The translations under genes and the position numbers were made by a program. Of a DNA stretch of 16,954 nt, positions 6,740-13,980 are shown piece by piece; within the stretch, counting starts at the first letter, position 1, and each line of letters starts with the position of its first letter. Source of the stretch: an uncultured Mycoplasmatota bacterium (GTDB lineage: Bacteria > Bacillota_I > Bacilli_A > RF39 > UBA660); contig USET01000010.1 in the NCBI GenBank assembly GCA_900553765.1, forward strand, positions 1-16,954, given 5' to 3'. Below the pieces are notes generated by a model. It had not been told where the DNA came from. It saw only the letters and a program-made list of their open reading frames with translations, and ran no database searches.

Positions 6740-7282
6740 ATGAAGAGTATAGAAGATGTACAAGTAGCCATGAATAAAAATGCTTATTTAACAGATGAGA
6801 TCAAGGCAAACATCATGTCACTCGTAAGTATTTTTCATAATCGCTTTCCAAATGTGGATTTAGACAATTTATGTAAAAATTTAACAACGTTAAAAATTGA
6901 TAAAGCGACAAAGTTTATTACTTTAGAACCAATTTCATATAATGGAATGTTGAATGTTCTATCGATTAATAAAGGATCTTTAAAAGAAGTTCCAGATGCG
7001 AAAAATTTATTGATGAGCGCAATTATTTGTATGATTGCTACCAACCAGAGAGGAATTACAGGTTTTTGTGACAATCCAAAATTTGAAGCGTTGAATGCAG
7101 GATATGTCGCAGGAATGGCAAATATGTTAGTTGGAAATGATAGCGACGTCGATTATTACACTGATGAAATTATCGCAACTAATTTATTTGGTCAAATTGT
7201 AGGACCAGATGTGTTAGCAAAAGCATTTTTTGAAAATAATTCATCAATTATTGTAAATCAATTTATGAATGCGGGGGAATGA
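6740..7282 (+). CDS. Unknown 180-residue protein, possible inactive metallopeptidase-like fold
   Basis: No confident family assignment. It is a soluble-looking protein with no signal peptide or clear membrane segment, and it has one hydrophobic helix around 88-100. Residues 108-131 (GFC...F.ALNAGY.AGMANML) and the later IATNLFGQIVG...AFFENN resemble the second half of a family of Firmicute zincin-like proteins, in which an ALNEGYTE segment follows an HExxH helix. Here no HExxH is present and the usual Glu is Ala120, so if related it is catalytically dead. That relation is inference from remembered sequence patterns. The start at 6740 is chosen for AGGTGAT and the upstream promoter. A TTG at 6668 would lie inside the terminator. 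It is followed after 3 bases by the next gene. Confidence 0.7.
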   Translation: MKSIEDVQVAMNKNAYLTDEIKANIMSLVSIFHNRFPNVDLDNLCKNLTTLKIDKATKFITLEPISYNGMLNVLSINKGSLKEVPDAKNLLMSAIICMIATNQRGITGFCDNPKFEALNAGYVAGMANMLVGNDSDVDYYTDEIIATNLFGQIVGPDVLAKAFFENNSSIIVNQFMNAGE

Positions 7283-7285
7283 AGA

Positions 7286-7618
7286 ATGGTGTTAGACGAT
7301 AAGATGGAACAATTAGATGCGTTTTTGAATCAAACAGCATACGTATTAAATCGCAGAAAGAAGAGTCCAGGATATCCAAGTAAAATTAGTGAGAATACGA
7401 AGGACTTGACAAATTTGCTTTTGATGACGAATCCAAGTCAAGAGAAAATTGACGCATTCTTAGCTTATGTTCCAGGAGAATGGATGTTGCAAGGAACAGT
7501 CGATGAAAGACATTTAAATGTAGGAATAGAGACGCTTCCAGAGGAAGTAAACCAAATGATTGCTACATATAAAATGGGAGCAAAAACGGAAACAGGACCG
7601 AATTTACATTTATCGTAA
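7286..7618 (+). CDS. Unknown 110-residue protein, partner of the preceding gene
   Basis: I do not recognise this small soluble protein. It has a helical N-terminal half with an RRKK patch (residues 23-26) and a less regular C-terminal half ending in GPNLHLS. No Cys-based motif, signal peptide or membrane segment is visible. The start follows GGGGGA with normal spacing and lies 3 bases after the preceding stop, so translation is probably coupled. It shares promoter and terminator only with the 180-residue gene, which suggests they work together, but nothing indicates how. The end of the gene is built into its terminator. Confidence 0.65.
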   Translation: MVLDDKMEQLDAFLNQTAYVLNRRKKSPGYPSKISENTKDLTNLLLMTNPSQEKIDAFLAYVPGEWMLQGTVDERHLNVGIETLPEEVNQMIATYKMGAKTETGPNLHLS

Positions 7619-7635
7619 ACCCGGTCTTTTTTTTT
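7594..7635 (+). terminator. Terminator overlapping the end of the 110-residue gene
   Basis: The outer stem AGGACCG (7594-7600) pairs with 7622-7628. A 2-by-2 internal mismatch follows, then an inner TTTAC/GTAAA stem (7603-7607 with 7615-7619) with a 7-base loop. A nine-base T tract follows at 7627-7635. The TAA stop (7616-7618) is in the inner 3' arm. Confidence 0.8.
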
Positions 7636-7646
7636 AAAATGAATCA

Positions 7647-7655
7647 TGTTATACT
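7647..7655 (+). promoter_or_regulatory. Extended -10 promoter of the membrane-pair operon
   Basis: TGTTATACT is TGn plus TATACT. The -35 position coincides with the T tract of the preceding terminator. The start is expected near 7661, close to the AGGGGG ribosome site (7669-7674). Confidence 0.6.
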
Positions 7656-7681
7656 AAAAATAGAAAGTAGGGGGAATGAAA

Positions 7682-8416
7682 ATGGCACAGAAAAGACAAT
7701 CCAACAAGAAAGAGAAAGGTGTGTTAAAGAAACGACCACAATTAAAGGAAATCCCTCAACCTACGAAATTGTTGTTAGGTATGGCTTTTGCTATTATTAT
7801 GTTAAGTGGTTATCTTTTGATTTCCAACATTGTACATGCTTTTGCAGTTAGTGAGAAGGTAGTGATCGATTATTCTAGCCAAGAAATTGGTATATTAAAA
7901 ACGACGTTACACGAGATGAATACAAATTTGATCCAATTGAATCAAGCGACATCTAGTAATTTTTTAACAAGTACAGAGTTAGAGGAATTAAAAGAGGATT
8001 TTAACGAGAGTGTCGAAGCGATAAATCAATTATCCTATTTGACGGAACGAGGAAAGAAAAAAGTAAGTCAAAAACAGTTGTATGAAATTTATAAAGAAAA
8101 TCAAAAATTACAGATGATTCCTCTTCTTCGTATTTATGGAAAACTAGAAAAAATGGATCCAAGTTATCAAGTGACAAGAGATGCGTTTACACGCAATGTT
8201 TTAAATTTAATGTTAGCAAGTGGTTCTATTTCTAGAGAACTTTACAATAACTTCCGTTATACTTCATTCGATGATAGTGATATATTAGGAAGCATTAGCT
8301 TCGATCAAAGTGGACAAATTCCATCGCAGACGATGCAACTAACGACAAATTATGTACAGTTGACAGATGCACTATTAAAAATGGTATTAACGAAGGGAGG
8401 GCTGGTCTATGCATAA
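7682..8416 (+). CDS. Unknown single-pass membrane protein with a large outer domain
   Basis: I do not recognise this 244-residue protein. The first 30 residues are highly basic (many Lys and Arg), followed by one hydrophobic segment (about 31-56). By the positive-inside rule the N terminus is cytoplasmic and the remaining 190 residues are outside. The outer part is mostly helical and polar, with a possible short coiled coil around 70-125. No Cys or protease motif stands out. The start at 7682 is preferred because AGGGGG lies 7 bases upstream. The in-frame ATG at 7676 is only 1 base from it. The gene overlaps the next by 8 bases, so the two products are probably made in fixed ratio and may form a complex. 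Confidence 0.7.
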   Translation: MAQKRQSNKKEKGVLKKRPQLKEIPQPTKLLLGMAFAIIMLSGYLLISNIVHAFAVSEKVVIDYSSQEIGILKTTLHEMNTNLIQLNQATSSNFLTSTELEELKEDFNESVEAINQLSYLTERGKKKVSQKQLYEIYKENQKLQMIPLLRIYGKLEKMDPSYQVTRDAFTRNVLNLMLASGSISRELYNNFRYTSFDDSDILGSISFDQSGQIPSQTMQLTTNYVQLTDALLKMVLTKGGLVYA

Positions 8417-8828
8417 GAAATTATTTTATTTCAGAACGGCTTTTTTAGAGTTAAATACGATCCTTTTTGTGTATTGTCTTATCCGAGGTGGATATTATAA
8501 TGTGATTTTAGCGGGATACTTCACGTTGTTGATTATTTTGCTTCAAATCCTAACTTATTTAGAATGGAAAAAACAAAAAAAGGAATTAATGGAAGATATG
8601 TTATTCCACATATTATCTATTACTTGTCACGCTTCTTTGTTTGTCGTATTATTACGTACGTTATTTGATCAGAATATTTTATCTACTTATTTCTTAGAAG
8701 AACAGGGAATTGTAACACATGGAATTAATATCATGTATTTAAATTCAAATTTTATTTACATCAGCATCCTATTTATGTTATTAATATTATATGGGTGTAT
8801 CAAAGGAAAAACAAAAAAGCGATCATAG
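8409..8828 (+). CDS. Unknown small polytopic membrane protein
   Basis: This 139-residue hydrophobic protein has about four transmembrane segments (roughly residues 8-26, 30-50, 65-86 and 112-131). A basic loop, EWKKQKKE, lies between the second and third, and the tail is basic, GKTKKRS. The basic loops suggest that both ends and the middle loop are inside. I recognise no family. GGAGGG lies 6 bases before the start, inside the upstream gene, which it overlaps by 8 bases. No ATPase or permease partner is nearby, so a transporter role is unsupported. It could be a membrane partner for the preceding single-pass protein. Confidence 0.7.
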   Translation: MHKKLFYFRTAFLELNTILFVYCLIRGGYYNVILAGYFTLLIILLQILTYLEWKKQKKELMEDMLFHILSITCHASLFVVLLRTLFDQNILSTYFLEEQGIVTHGINIMYLNSNFIYISILFMLLILYGCIKGKTKKRS

Positions 8829-8841
8829 TGATTGCTTTTTT
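8813..8841 (+). terminator. Terminator whose loop is the stop codon TAG
   Basis: A 13-bp stem (8813-8825 with 8829-8841, one G-U pair) closes on a 3-base loop that is exactly the TAG stop of the polytopic protein gene (8826-8828). The 3' arm ends in TTTTTT. Confidence 0.85.
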
Positions 8842-8881
8842 CTACTTTGTTAGCACAATGATAATGTTTTAAGAGATGTTA

Positions 8882-8909
8882 TTGATGCATTTAAAAAAAT
8901 TGTTATGAT
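8882..8909 (+). promoter_or_regulatory. Promoter of the Cys-rich/ASCH operon
   Basis: TTGATG (8882-8887), a 16-base spacer and TATGAT (8904-8909) with a TGT extension. The start is expected near 8916, leaving an untranslated leader of about 70 bases, longer than for the other genes here. No riboswitch is recognised in it. Confidence 0.5.
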
Positions 8910-8986
8910 AAAAGATGAGTGTTTGAAAATTTGTGTTTTGACATGAATCGATATGTATGAGAAGATGAGATAGAGGAGGAATGAAA

Positions 8987-9487
8987 ATGCATACATTGCG
9001 CAGACATGAATTGATGCGATGCTTAGATAAGGACGAGAGTCATCAATGGAAGGAATGTTTGATTTGCAGTTTTATTCCAGCATTCTATCATAAGAAAGTA
9101 AAAGTTATAGAAGCTCATTGGGAGAGAAAATATTGTTTGGTATGCCGTATGACCTGTGAGTATAAACATTATACAGTGGAAATTATATTGGAGAAAACGA
9201 ATCGAAAATATGAAGCACTGCCACATATGTATCATAGAAGGATTATGATATCTTGTGTAGATCTAGTTGCTTCTCATCCTCCTGTAGAACAATCTGATAT
9301 GGGAATTCGCTACCATGTAAATCAAATCGGAATGATTTGCGATGGAAAATGTATGGAAGAGTTAAATGCCCCAGAGAGGTTTATTCAGATGCTTCGTTCG
9401 GAGGATTGGTATCAAGCAAGTTATTACATGTATGATCAAACATGGTTGAGTCCTTTAATAGATGCTATGAAACAGGGGAAGGAATAG
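8987..9487 (+). CDS. Unknown Cys-rich protein, possible zinc binder
   Basis: I do not recognise this 166-residue protein. It has two CxxC pairs, Cys24-Leu-Ile-Cys27 and Cys50-Leu-Val-Cys53, 22 residues apart, as in a zinc ribbon. Cys12, Cys57 and a later CDGKC add to the count. The segment between the pairs and after the second has alternating hydrophobic residues like beta strands. Zinc binding is inference. The cysteines lie beside hydrophobic residues and could be structural or coincidental. The start at 8987 has AGGAGG 7 bases upstream. The in-frame ATG at 8981 is too close to it. The next gene begins 5 bases after the stop, so it is cotranscribed with an ASCH-domain protein. Confidence 0.65.
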   Translation: MHTLRRHELMRCLDKDESHQWKECLICSFIPAFYHKKVKVIEAHWERKYCLVCRMTCEYKHYTVEIILEKTNRKYEALPHMYHRRIMISCVDLVASHPPVEQSDMGIRYHVNQIGMICDGKCMEELNAPERFIQMLRSEDWYQASYYMYDQTWLSPLIDAMKQGKE

Positions 9488-9492
9488 AAAAT

Positions 9493-9903
9493 ATGAGAGT
9501 ATTAAGTATACAAGAACCTTATGCGACATTGATTATGGAACAAAAGAAAAAAGTGGAAACGCGTAGTTGGAAGACGAAATATCGAGGAGAAATATATATT
9601 CATGCGAGTATATCGAAAGCTCATATCAAGCGAATTACGAATCCTGAAATTTTAGATTGGATGAAAGATGCACAGTTACACTTTGGATATATTATTTGTA
9701 AGGCACAGTTGGTAGACTGTATCGAGATGACGGAAGAATATATCGAAAAAGTGAAAAGTAAAGAACATTTAGAATATATTTTAGGAGAATATAAAGTTGG
9801 AAGATATGCTTGGGTGTTAGAAAATGTGGAAGTGTTAGAACAACCCATTCCAGCAAAGGGAAAATTAGGAATATGGACATATGAAAAAGTACTTGAACAA
9901 TAG
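9493..9903 (+). CDS. ASCH-domain protein
   Basis: ASCH domains have a PUA-like fold and are thought to bind RNA or modified nucleotides. Here the opening MRVLSIQEPYATLIMEQKKK leads into the GxKxxExRxW-type motif, read as Gln17-x-Lys19-x-x-Glu22-x-Arg24-x-Trp26, with Gln in place of Gly. GEIYIHAS and the terminal YAWVLENV plus PIPAKGKLGIW are typical of the family. It is a stand-alone domain of 136 residues. An upstream GTG in frame (9442) lies in the previous gene. The ATG at 9493 matches the conserved N terminus and follows AAGGAA. It shares an operon with the Cys-rich protein. A role in RNA metabolism or base sensing is likely but unspecified. Confidence 0.85.
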   Translation: MRVLSIQEPYATLIMEQKKKVETRSWKTKYRGEIYIHASISKAHIKRITNPEILDWMKDAQLHFGYIICKAQLVDCIEMTEEYIEKVKSKEHLEYILGEYKVGRYAWVLENVEVLEQPIPAKGKLGIWTYEKVLEQ

Positions 9904-9920
9904 TGTTTCAAGTACTTTTT
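9884..9920. terminator. Bidirectional terminator between convergent genes
   Basis: A perfect 14-bp stem (9884-9897 with 9907-9920) has a 9-base loop. A5 and T5 at the outer ends give a U tract in both directions. The TAG stop of the ASCH gene (9901-9903) lies in the loop. The TAA stop of the minus-strand PBP gene (9921-9919) overlaps the other edge. Confidence 0.9.
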
Positions 9921-11880
9921 ATTGTGTTTTTACTGTTGGAACGAGTGCATCCAGATCAGGTGATTCGTCGTATGGTTCTGTTCCTTTGATATAATAGAGC
10001 ATTTTTTTCTTCTTACTCTCTGCAGTAGCTACTTTTCCTGTGACAGGTTCTACCATGACTCCGACGACATTCTGTGGAATTTCATACCATCCGTTTCCTT
10101 CTACATTCTTTTCTGCACTTTCCATCACTTCTGCCCAGATGTTTTTAATCGCGTTCCCATCTTTCACATCGGAAATGCGATTGTCGTCATATCCTGTCCA
10201 CATTCCCATAATGAGTTCTTTATTATAGCCAAAGATAAGATGATCTGTTTCTGTCGTTCCCGTTTTAATCGCATATTTTTTAGTTAATTTAGGAGCTAGA
10301 TTAATACAAGTAGGATAATTGTAATCTACGAACTCGCTCGCATAAGAATTACTTAACATTTCATTTAAGACAAACACTAGACTACGATTTAATATATTTT
10401 CTTTCTTCTCTTTATGTTCATATAATACATTTCCATCGATATCTTCTACTCTTTCGATGAAGTAGGGTTCAATCGAATATCCTTCGTTTGCAAATGTTGC
10501 GTAAGCTTTCATCATCTCTAAAATGTTAATGCTTTCTGTTCCGAGCGCCAGAGAAGGAATAGGGGTTAATTTAGATTTAATTCCGAGTCTCTTTGAAATA
10601 TCGATCAGTGTTTGCTCACCTAGAAATAGATGTGTTTTAACGGCGTAGATGTTATCGGAATACGCTAAAGCAGTCGCCATAGAAATAGGTTTATTCGGAT
10701 ACGTATTTCCATAATTATTAGGGCTATATGTTTTATCTTCAGAGAACGTGAAAGTTGTTTTTTCACTTTTAAAAGTAGTGGATGGAGTAAATCCGTTTTC
10801 TAATGCAGCATAATATAGAAATGGTTTCATTGTAGATCCGACTTGTCGTTTCATACTCGTAACACGATTATATTGGCTTTTCGAGTAATCTCGTCCTCCT
10901 GCAATTGCGAGAATCTTTCCGTTGTTAGGATTCATGACGACGCTAGCAACTTCCAATTCTTGGTTGTAATCTAGATTTTTTTTGATGCTTTCTTCCATCG
11001 ATGTTTGAATTTCTAAGTCGAGATTTGTGTATATTTTGAGACCACCTGTTTTTAAAAATGAAGTAGGGATCGTTTTAATATTTTGTAATTCTTGAATGGC
11101 TGCATCTTGATAATACATGAGTGTTGTTAGATTTTCTTTGTTTTGATCTACTTGATACGTAAGTTCTTTTTGTAGTGCTTTTTCTGCTTGTGTTTGCGTA
11201 ATATATTTATTTTTCACCATAGCATTTAAAATGAGTTTTTGTCTTTTTTTAGAATTGTTTTCATTTTGAATGGGAGAATAATATGTAGGATCCTTTGGGA
11301 TTCCAGCTAATATAGTTGCTTCTGCTAAGGTTAAATCTTTCGCGTTTTTTCCGAAATAATATAACGATGCATTTTCTATTCCAAAAATACCACCATAGTT
11401 GATCGTATTTAAATATCCTTCTAAAATTTTATCTTTGCTATAATGAGCTTCTAATCGAATAGTAAGCCAAGCTTCGTTAATTTTTCGCTTCCATGTTTTA
11501 TCGAAATCTAAGAATAAGTTTTTAGCGTATTGTTGGGAAATTGTGGAGGCACCTTGTAATGTTTTGCCATTTGTGATATTGATATAGAGTGATTTTAAAA
11601 TACGTAAAAAATCAAATCCTTTATGATGGTAAAAAGACTTGTCCTCAATGGCGATCGTCGCATTGATAAGGTGTGGAGAGATATCATCTAAGGAAACCCA
11701 TTTTTTACTGTTCTTTCCTTGAAACAGTTCATTTTGATTATCGTAGAGATAATAACTGTTTGCTTTGTCGATTGGAAGCTTAGGAAGCATTTTAGCATAG
11801 GCGTATAATCCAACGTAACAAATGATAAAAAAGGCAGTAAGAACGAGTCCAATTTTTACGATTTTTTTCAATATTTTCAT
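9919..11880 (-). CDS. Class A penicillin-binding protein (transglycosylase/transpeptidase)
   Basis: This bifunctional enzyme polymerises and cross-links peptidoglycan outside the membrane. After a short basic N terminus and one membrane anchor (about residues 8-30) comes the GT51 domain. It has EDKSFYHHKG with catalytic Glu79, GASTISQQ (110-117), the RKxxE motif with Glu136, and KILEGYLN. The transpeptidase domain has SxxK at Ser349-Lys352, SDN at 408-410 and KTGT at 539-542. All catalytic motifs are intact. At 653 residues it lacks the long C-terminal extensions of some PBP1 proteins. The start at 11880 follows GGAGGG on the minus strand. A TTG four codons earlier overlaps that site. It is the only minus-strand gene in the window, divergent from the YwiB-like gene and convergent with the ASCH gene. 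Whether it corresponds to PonA, PbpF or PbpG cannot be told. Confidence 0.95.
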   Translation of the reverse strand: MKILKKIVKIGLVLTAFFIICYVGLYAYAKMLPKLPIDKANSYYLYDNQNELFQGKNSKKWVSLDDISPHLINATIAIEDKSFYHHKGFDFLRILKSLYINITNGKTLQGASTISQQYAKNLFLDFDKTWKRKINEAWLTIRLEAHYSKDKILEGYLNTINYGGIFGIENASLYYFGKNAKDLTLAEATILAGIPKDPTYYSPIQNENNSKKRQKLILNAMVKNKYITQTQAEKALQKELTYQVDQNKENLTTLMYYQDAAIQELQNIKTIPTSFLKTGGLKIYTNLDLEIQTSMEESIKKNLDYNQELEVASVVMNPNNGKILAIAGGRDYSKSQYNRVTSMKRQVGSTMKPFLYYAALENGFTPSTTFKSEKTTFTFSEDKTYSPNNYGNTYPNKPISMATALAYSDNIYAVKTHLFLGEQTLIDISKRLGIKSKLTPIPSLALGTESINILEMMKAYATFANEGYSIEPYFIERVEDIDGNVLYEHKEKKENILNRSLVFVLNEMLSNSYASEFVDYNYPTCINLAPKLTKKYAIKTGTTETDHLIFGYNKELIMGMWTGYDDNRISDVKDGNAIKNIWAEVMESAEKNVEGNGWYEIPQNVVGVMVEPVTGKVATAESKKKKMLYYIKGTEPYDESPDLDALVPTVKTQ

Positions 11881-11901
11881 AGGTCCCTCCAATCTATTTT
11901 T

Positions 11902-11910
11902 AGTATTACA
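11902..11910 (-). promoter_or_regulatory. Weak candidate -10 for the PBP gene
   Basis: On the minus strand TGTAATACT resembles TGn plus AATACT (4 of 6), about 25 bases before the start codon. It follows a run of nine T. No -35 is recognisable. It is the best match in the short divergent region, but it is weak. Confidence 0.3.
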
Positions 11911-11949
11911 AAAAAAAATAAAAATATGAGTGCATTTTTAATAAAGTTA

Positions 11950-11958
11950 TGCTATAAT
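11950..11958 (+). promoter_or_regulatory. Extended -10 promoter of the YwiB-like/argS/rpoE operon
   Basis: TGCTATAAT is a perfect extended -10. No good -35 is seen 17 bases upstream. The start would be near 11965, about 24 bases before the first ATG. Confidence 0.65.
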
Positions 11959-11988
11959 TACATTCAGTAAAAAAGAAAGAGGCAAGGA

Positions 11989-12363
11989 ATGGCAAAAATA
12001 GAAGTTCGTTCAAGACTTGTTGGAGATGAAACAGATCATCAAATGACGACAAGTGGAATTTTAACAACGGGAAAAATTGTTTATAGAGAACCTGATATTC
12101 GCATGGTATTGAAATTTGCCAATAACCATATAGAGTTAGAGAGAAGTCATTCGGATTACACATTAAAACTTTCTTTTGAAAATCAACATACATGTAGTGG
12201 CTCTTATCAGATAAAAGAACCAATGCTATCGATGGAAGCTAAGACGAAAACCAAAGCACTACAGGTAGAAGATGGTATGATTGATATCATATATGAATTG
12301 ATCCTAGGAGGACAATCTTTAGGAGATTATCATTACCACTTGGATTACGAGGTGAAAGAATGA
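11989..12363 (+). CDS. YwiB-like DUF1934 protein (calycin-type beta barrel)
   Basis: This is a 124-residue cytoplasmic protein of alternating beta strands. It resembles DUF1934/YwiB, a lipocalin-like small barrel of unknown biochemical function. The opening IEVRSRLVGDET, the central LKFANNHIELERS and the closing YELILGGQSLGDYHYHLDYEV fit that family's pattern. The genomic position supports it: ywiB lies beside argS in Bacillus, and here the stop overlaps the argS start (ATGA at 12360-12363). AGAGG lies 6 bases before the start. Its coupling to argS suggests a role linked to arginyl-tRNA synthetase or its expression, but that is untested. Confidence 0.8.
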   Translation: MAKIEVRSRLVGDETDHQMTTSGILTTGKIVYREPDIRMVLKFANNHIELERSHSDYTLKLSFENQHTCSGSYQIKEPMLSMEAKTKTKALQVEDGMIDIIYELILGGQSLGDYHYHLDYEVKE

Positions 12364-13970
12364 AAGAAAAATTAAAAGAATTAATCGGAGCCGTATTAGA
12401 AAAAAATCAAATTGATTTTGATTTGAATGAGATCGTTGTAGAAGTTCCAAAGGACAACAGTCATGGAGACTATGCAACGAACGTAGCAATGCAATTAGCG
12501 CGCACTTTAAAGAAAAATCCACGTGAGATTGCGAATCTATTAATAACTGATTTACGTAATGATGATATAGAAAAAGTTGAAATTGCAGGACCTGGTTTTA
12601 TCAATTTCTATATCAAAAATGACTATCTATATGAAAATATCAATACGGTGTTAGAAAAAAAAGAGAAGTATGGTAGTTCTAATGTCGGAAACAGAAAGAA
12701 AGTAAACATTGAATACGTAAGTGCGAATCCAACAGGAATTTTACATTTAGGTCATGCACGTGGAGCAAGTTATGGAGATTCTCTTAGTAGAATCATGTCA
12801 TTTGCAAATTATGATGTGACGAGAGAATACTATATTAACGATGCAGGAAACCAAATTGTCAACCTACAAAACTCAATTCAAGCTCGTTACGAAGGGCTTT
12901 GTGGTCGTGAAGAAAAAATGCCAGAAGATGGATATTACGGGAAAGAAATTATCGATATTGCTCGTGAGTTGAAAGAAGAACTCGGGGAAGATATAACAGA
13001 TATCAAGGTTTTTCGTAAAAAAGGACTCGATTATCTTTTAGGTAAGATCAAAGAGCATTTGAAAAACTTCCGTGTAGAGTTTGATGTTTGGACGAGTGAA
13101 CAATCTATATATGATAGCGGAGAGTTAGAGAAAACATATCATAAATTAGTAGATGCTGGGTATACTTACGAAAAAGATGGTGCAGTCTTTTTAAAGACGA
13201 CACTGTATGGAGACGAAAAAGATAGAGTGCTGATTAAGAAAGATAAAACCAATACATATTTACTACCTGATATCGCATATCATAAGAATAAATACGATAG
13301 AGGATTCGATGAACTTATCAATGTGTTTGGAGCAGATCATCACGGATACGTACCAAGATTAAAAGCATCGATTGCGATGCTTGGAAATGATCCAGATAAA
13401 TTAGATGTAGAGATTCTACAAATGGTTCGTCTCGTACGAGGAAAAGAAGAAATCAAGATGAGTAAGAGAACTGGAAACGCAGTGACGATTGCAGATCTTG
13501 TAGAGGAAGTTGGATTAGATGCAACAAGATACTTCTTCTCTTCTAGAAGTTTGGATACTCAATTGGATTTTGATATGGAACTTGCAACAAAACAATCAAA
13601 TGAAAATCCAGTTTATTATATTGAGTATGCTTATGCGCGAATCAGTTCAATCTTGAAGGAATATTCACATGCAGTAGAACCACTCGATCATTATGAAACT
13701 TTGACAAGTGAATATGTTAAAAATTTACTTGCTAAAATATACGAATTTACCGATACGGTAAAATTAAGTGCAGAGAAGAGAAGCCCACATATTATTGCAA
13801 ATTATGCATATGATTTAGCAGGTTTATTCCATACGTTCTATGCACATGAAAAAGTTTTAACAAACGATGAAACGAGTACGAAAGAACGTATCAATCTAAT
13901 CGCTGCGACAGCGATCACGATTCAAAACGCATTGCGACTCATTGGTGTTGCAACGAGAGAGAAAATGTAG
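12360..13970 (+). CDS. argS: Arginyl-tRNA synthetase
   Basis: Class I enzyme that attaches arginine to tRNA-Arg. The N-terminal Add1 domain (about 1-100) is followed by the Rossmann catalytic core with the HIGH-type motif HLGHARG (129-135) after NPTG. The KMSKS-type motif is Lys366-Met-Ser-Lys369. The C-terminal DALR anticodon-binding domain ends in LRLIGVA. At 536 residues it is close to the usual 550-560. GAGGTGA precedes the start, inside the YwiB-like gene. The stop TAG is part of the Shine-Dalgarno site of rpoE 10 bases later, so the three genes form one operon. Confidence 0.97.
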   Translation: MKEKLKELIGAVLEKNQIDFDLNEIVVEVPKDNSHGDYATNVAMQLARTLKKNPREIANLLITDLRNDDIEKVEIAGPGFINFYIKNDYLYENINTVLEKKEKYGSSNVGNRKKVNIEYVSANPTGILHLGHARGASYGDSLSRIMSFANYDVTREYYINDAGNQIVNLQNSIQARYEGLCGREEKMPEDGYYGKEIIDIARELKEELGEDITDIKVFRKKGLDYLLGKIKEHLKNFRVEFDVWTSEQSIYDSGELEKTYHKLVDAGYTYEKDGAVFLKTTLYGDEKDRVLIKKDKTNTYLLPDIAYHKNKYDRGFDELINVFGADHHGYVPRLKASIAMLGNDPDKLDVEILQMVRLVRGKEEIKMSKRTGNAVTIADLVEEVGLDATRYFFSSRSLDTQLDFDMELATKQSNENPVYYIEYAYARISSILKEYSHAVEPLDHYETLTSEYVKNLLAKIYEFTDTVKLSAEKRSPHIIANYAYDLAGLFHTFYAHEKVLTNDETSTKERINLIAATAITIQNALRLIGVATREKM

Positions 13971-13980
13971 GAGGATGAAT

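Noticed and set aside
8938..8961. Promoter based on a perfect TTGACA at 8938
   Set aside because: The only -10-like string, TATGAG, is 12 bases away, too close; the site at 8882-8909 is better.
11906..12223. 105-residue minus-strand open frame opposite the YwiB-like gene
   Set aside because: Hydrophobic shadow of a gene with family and operon support; no ribosome site seen.
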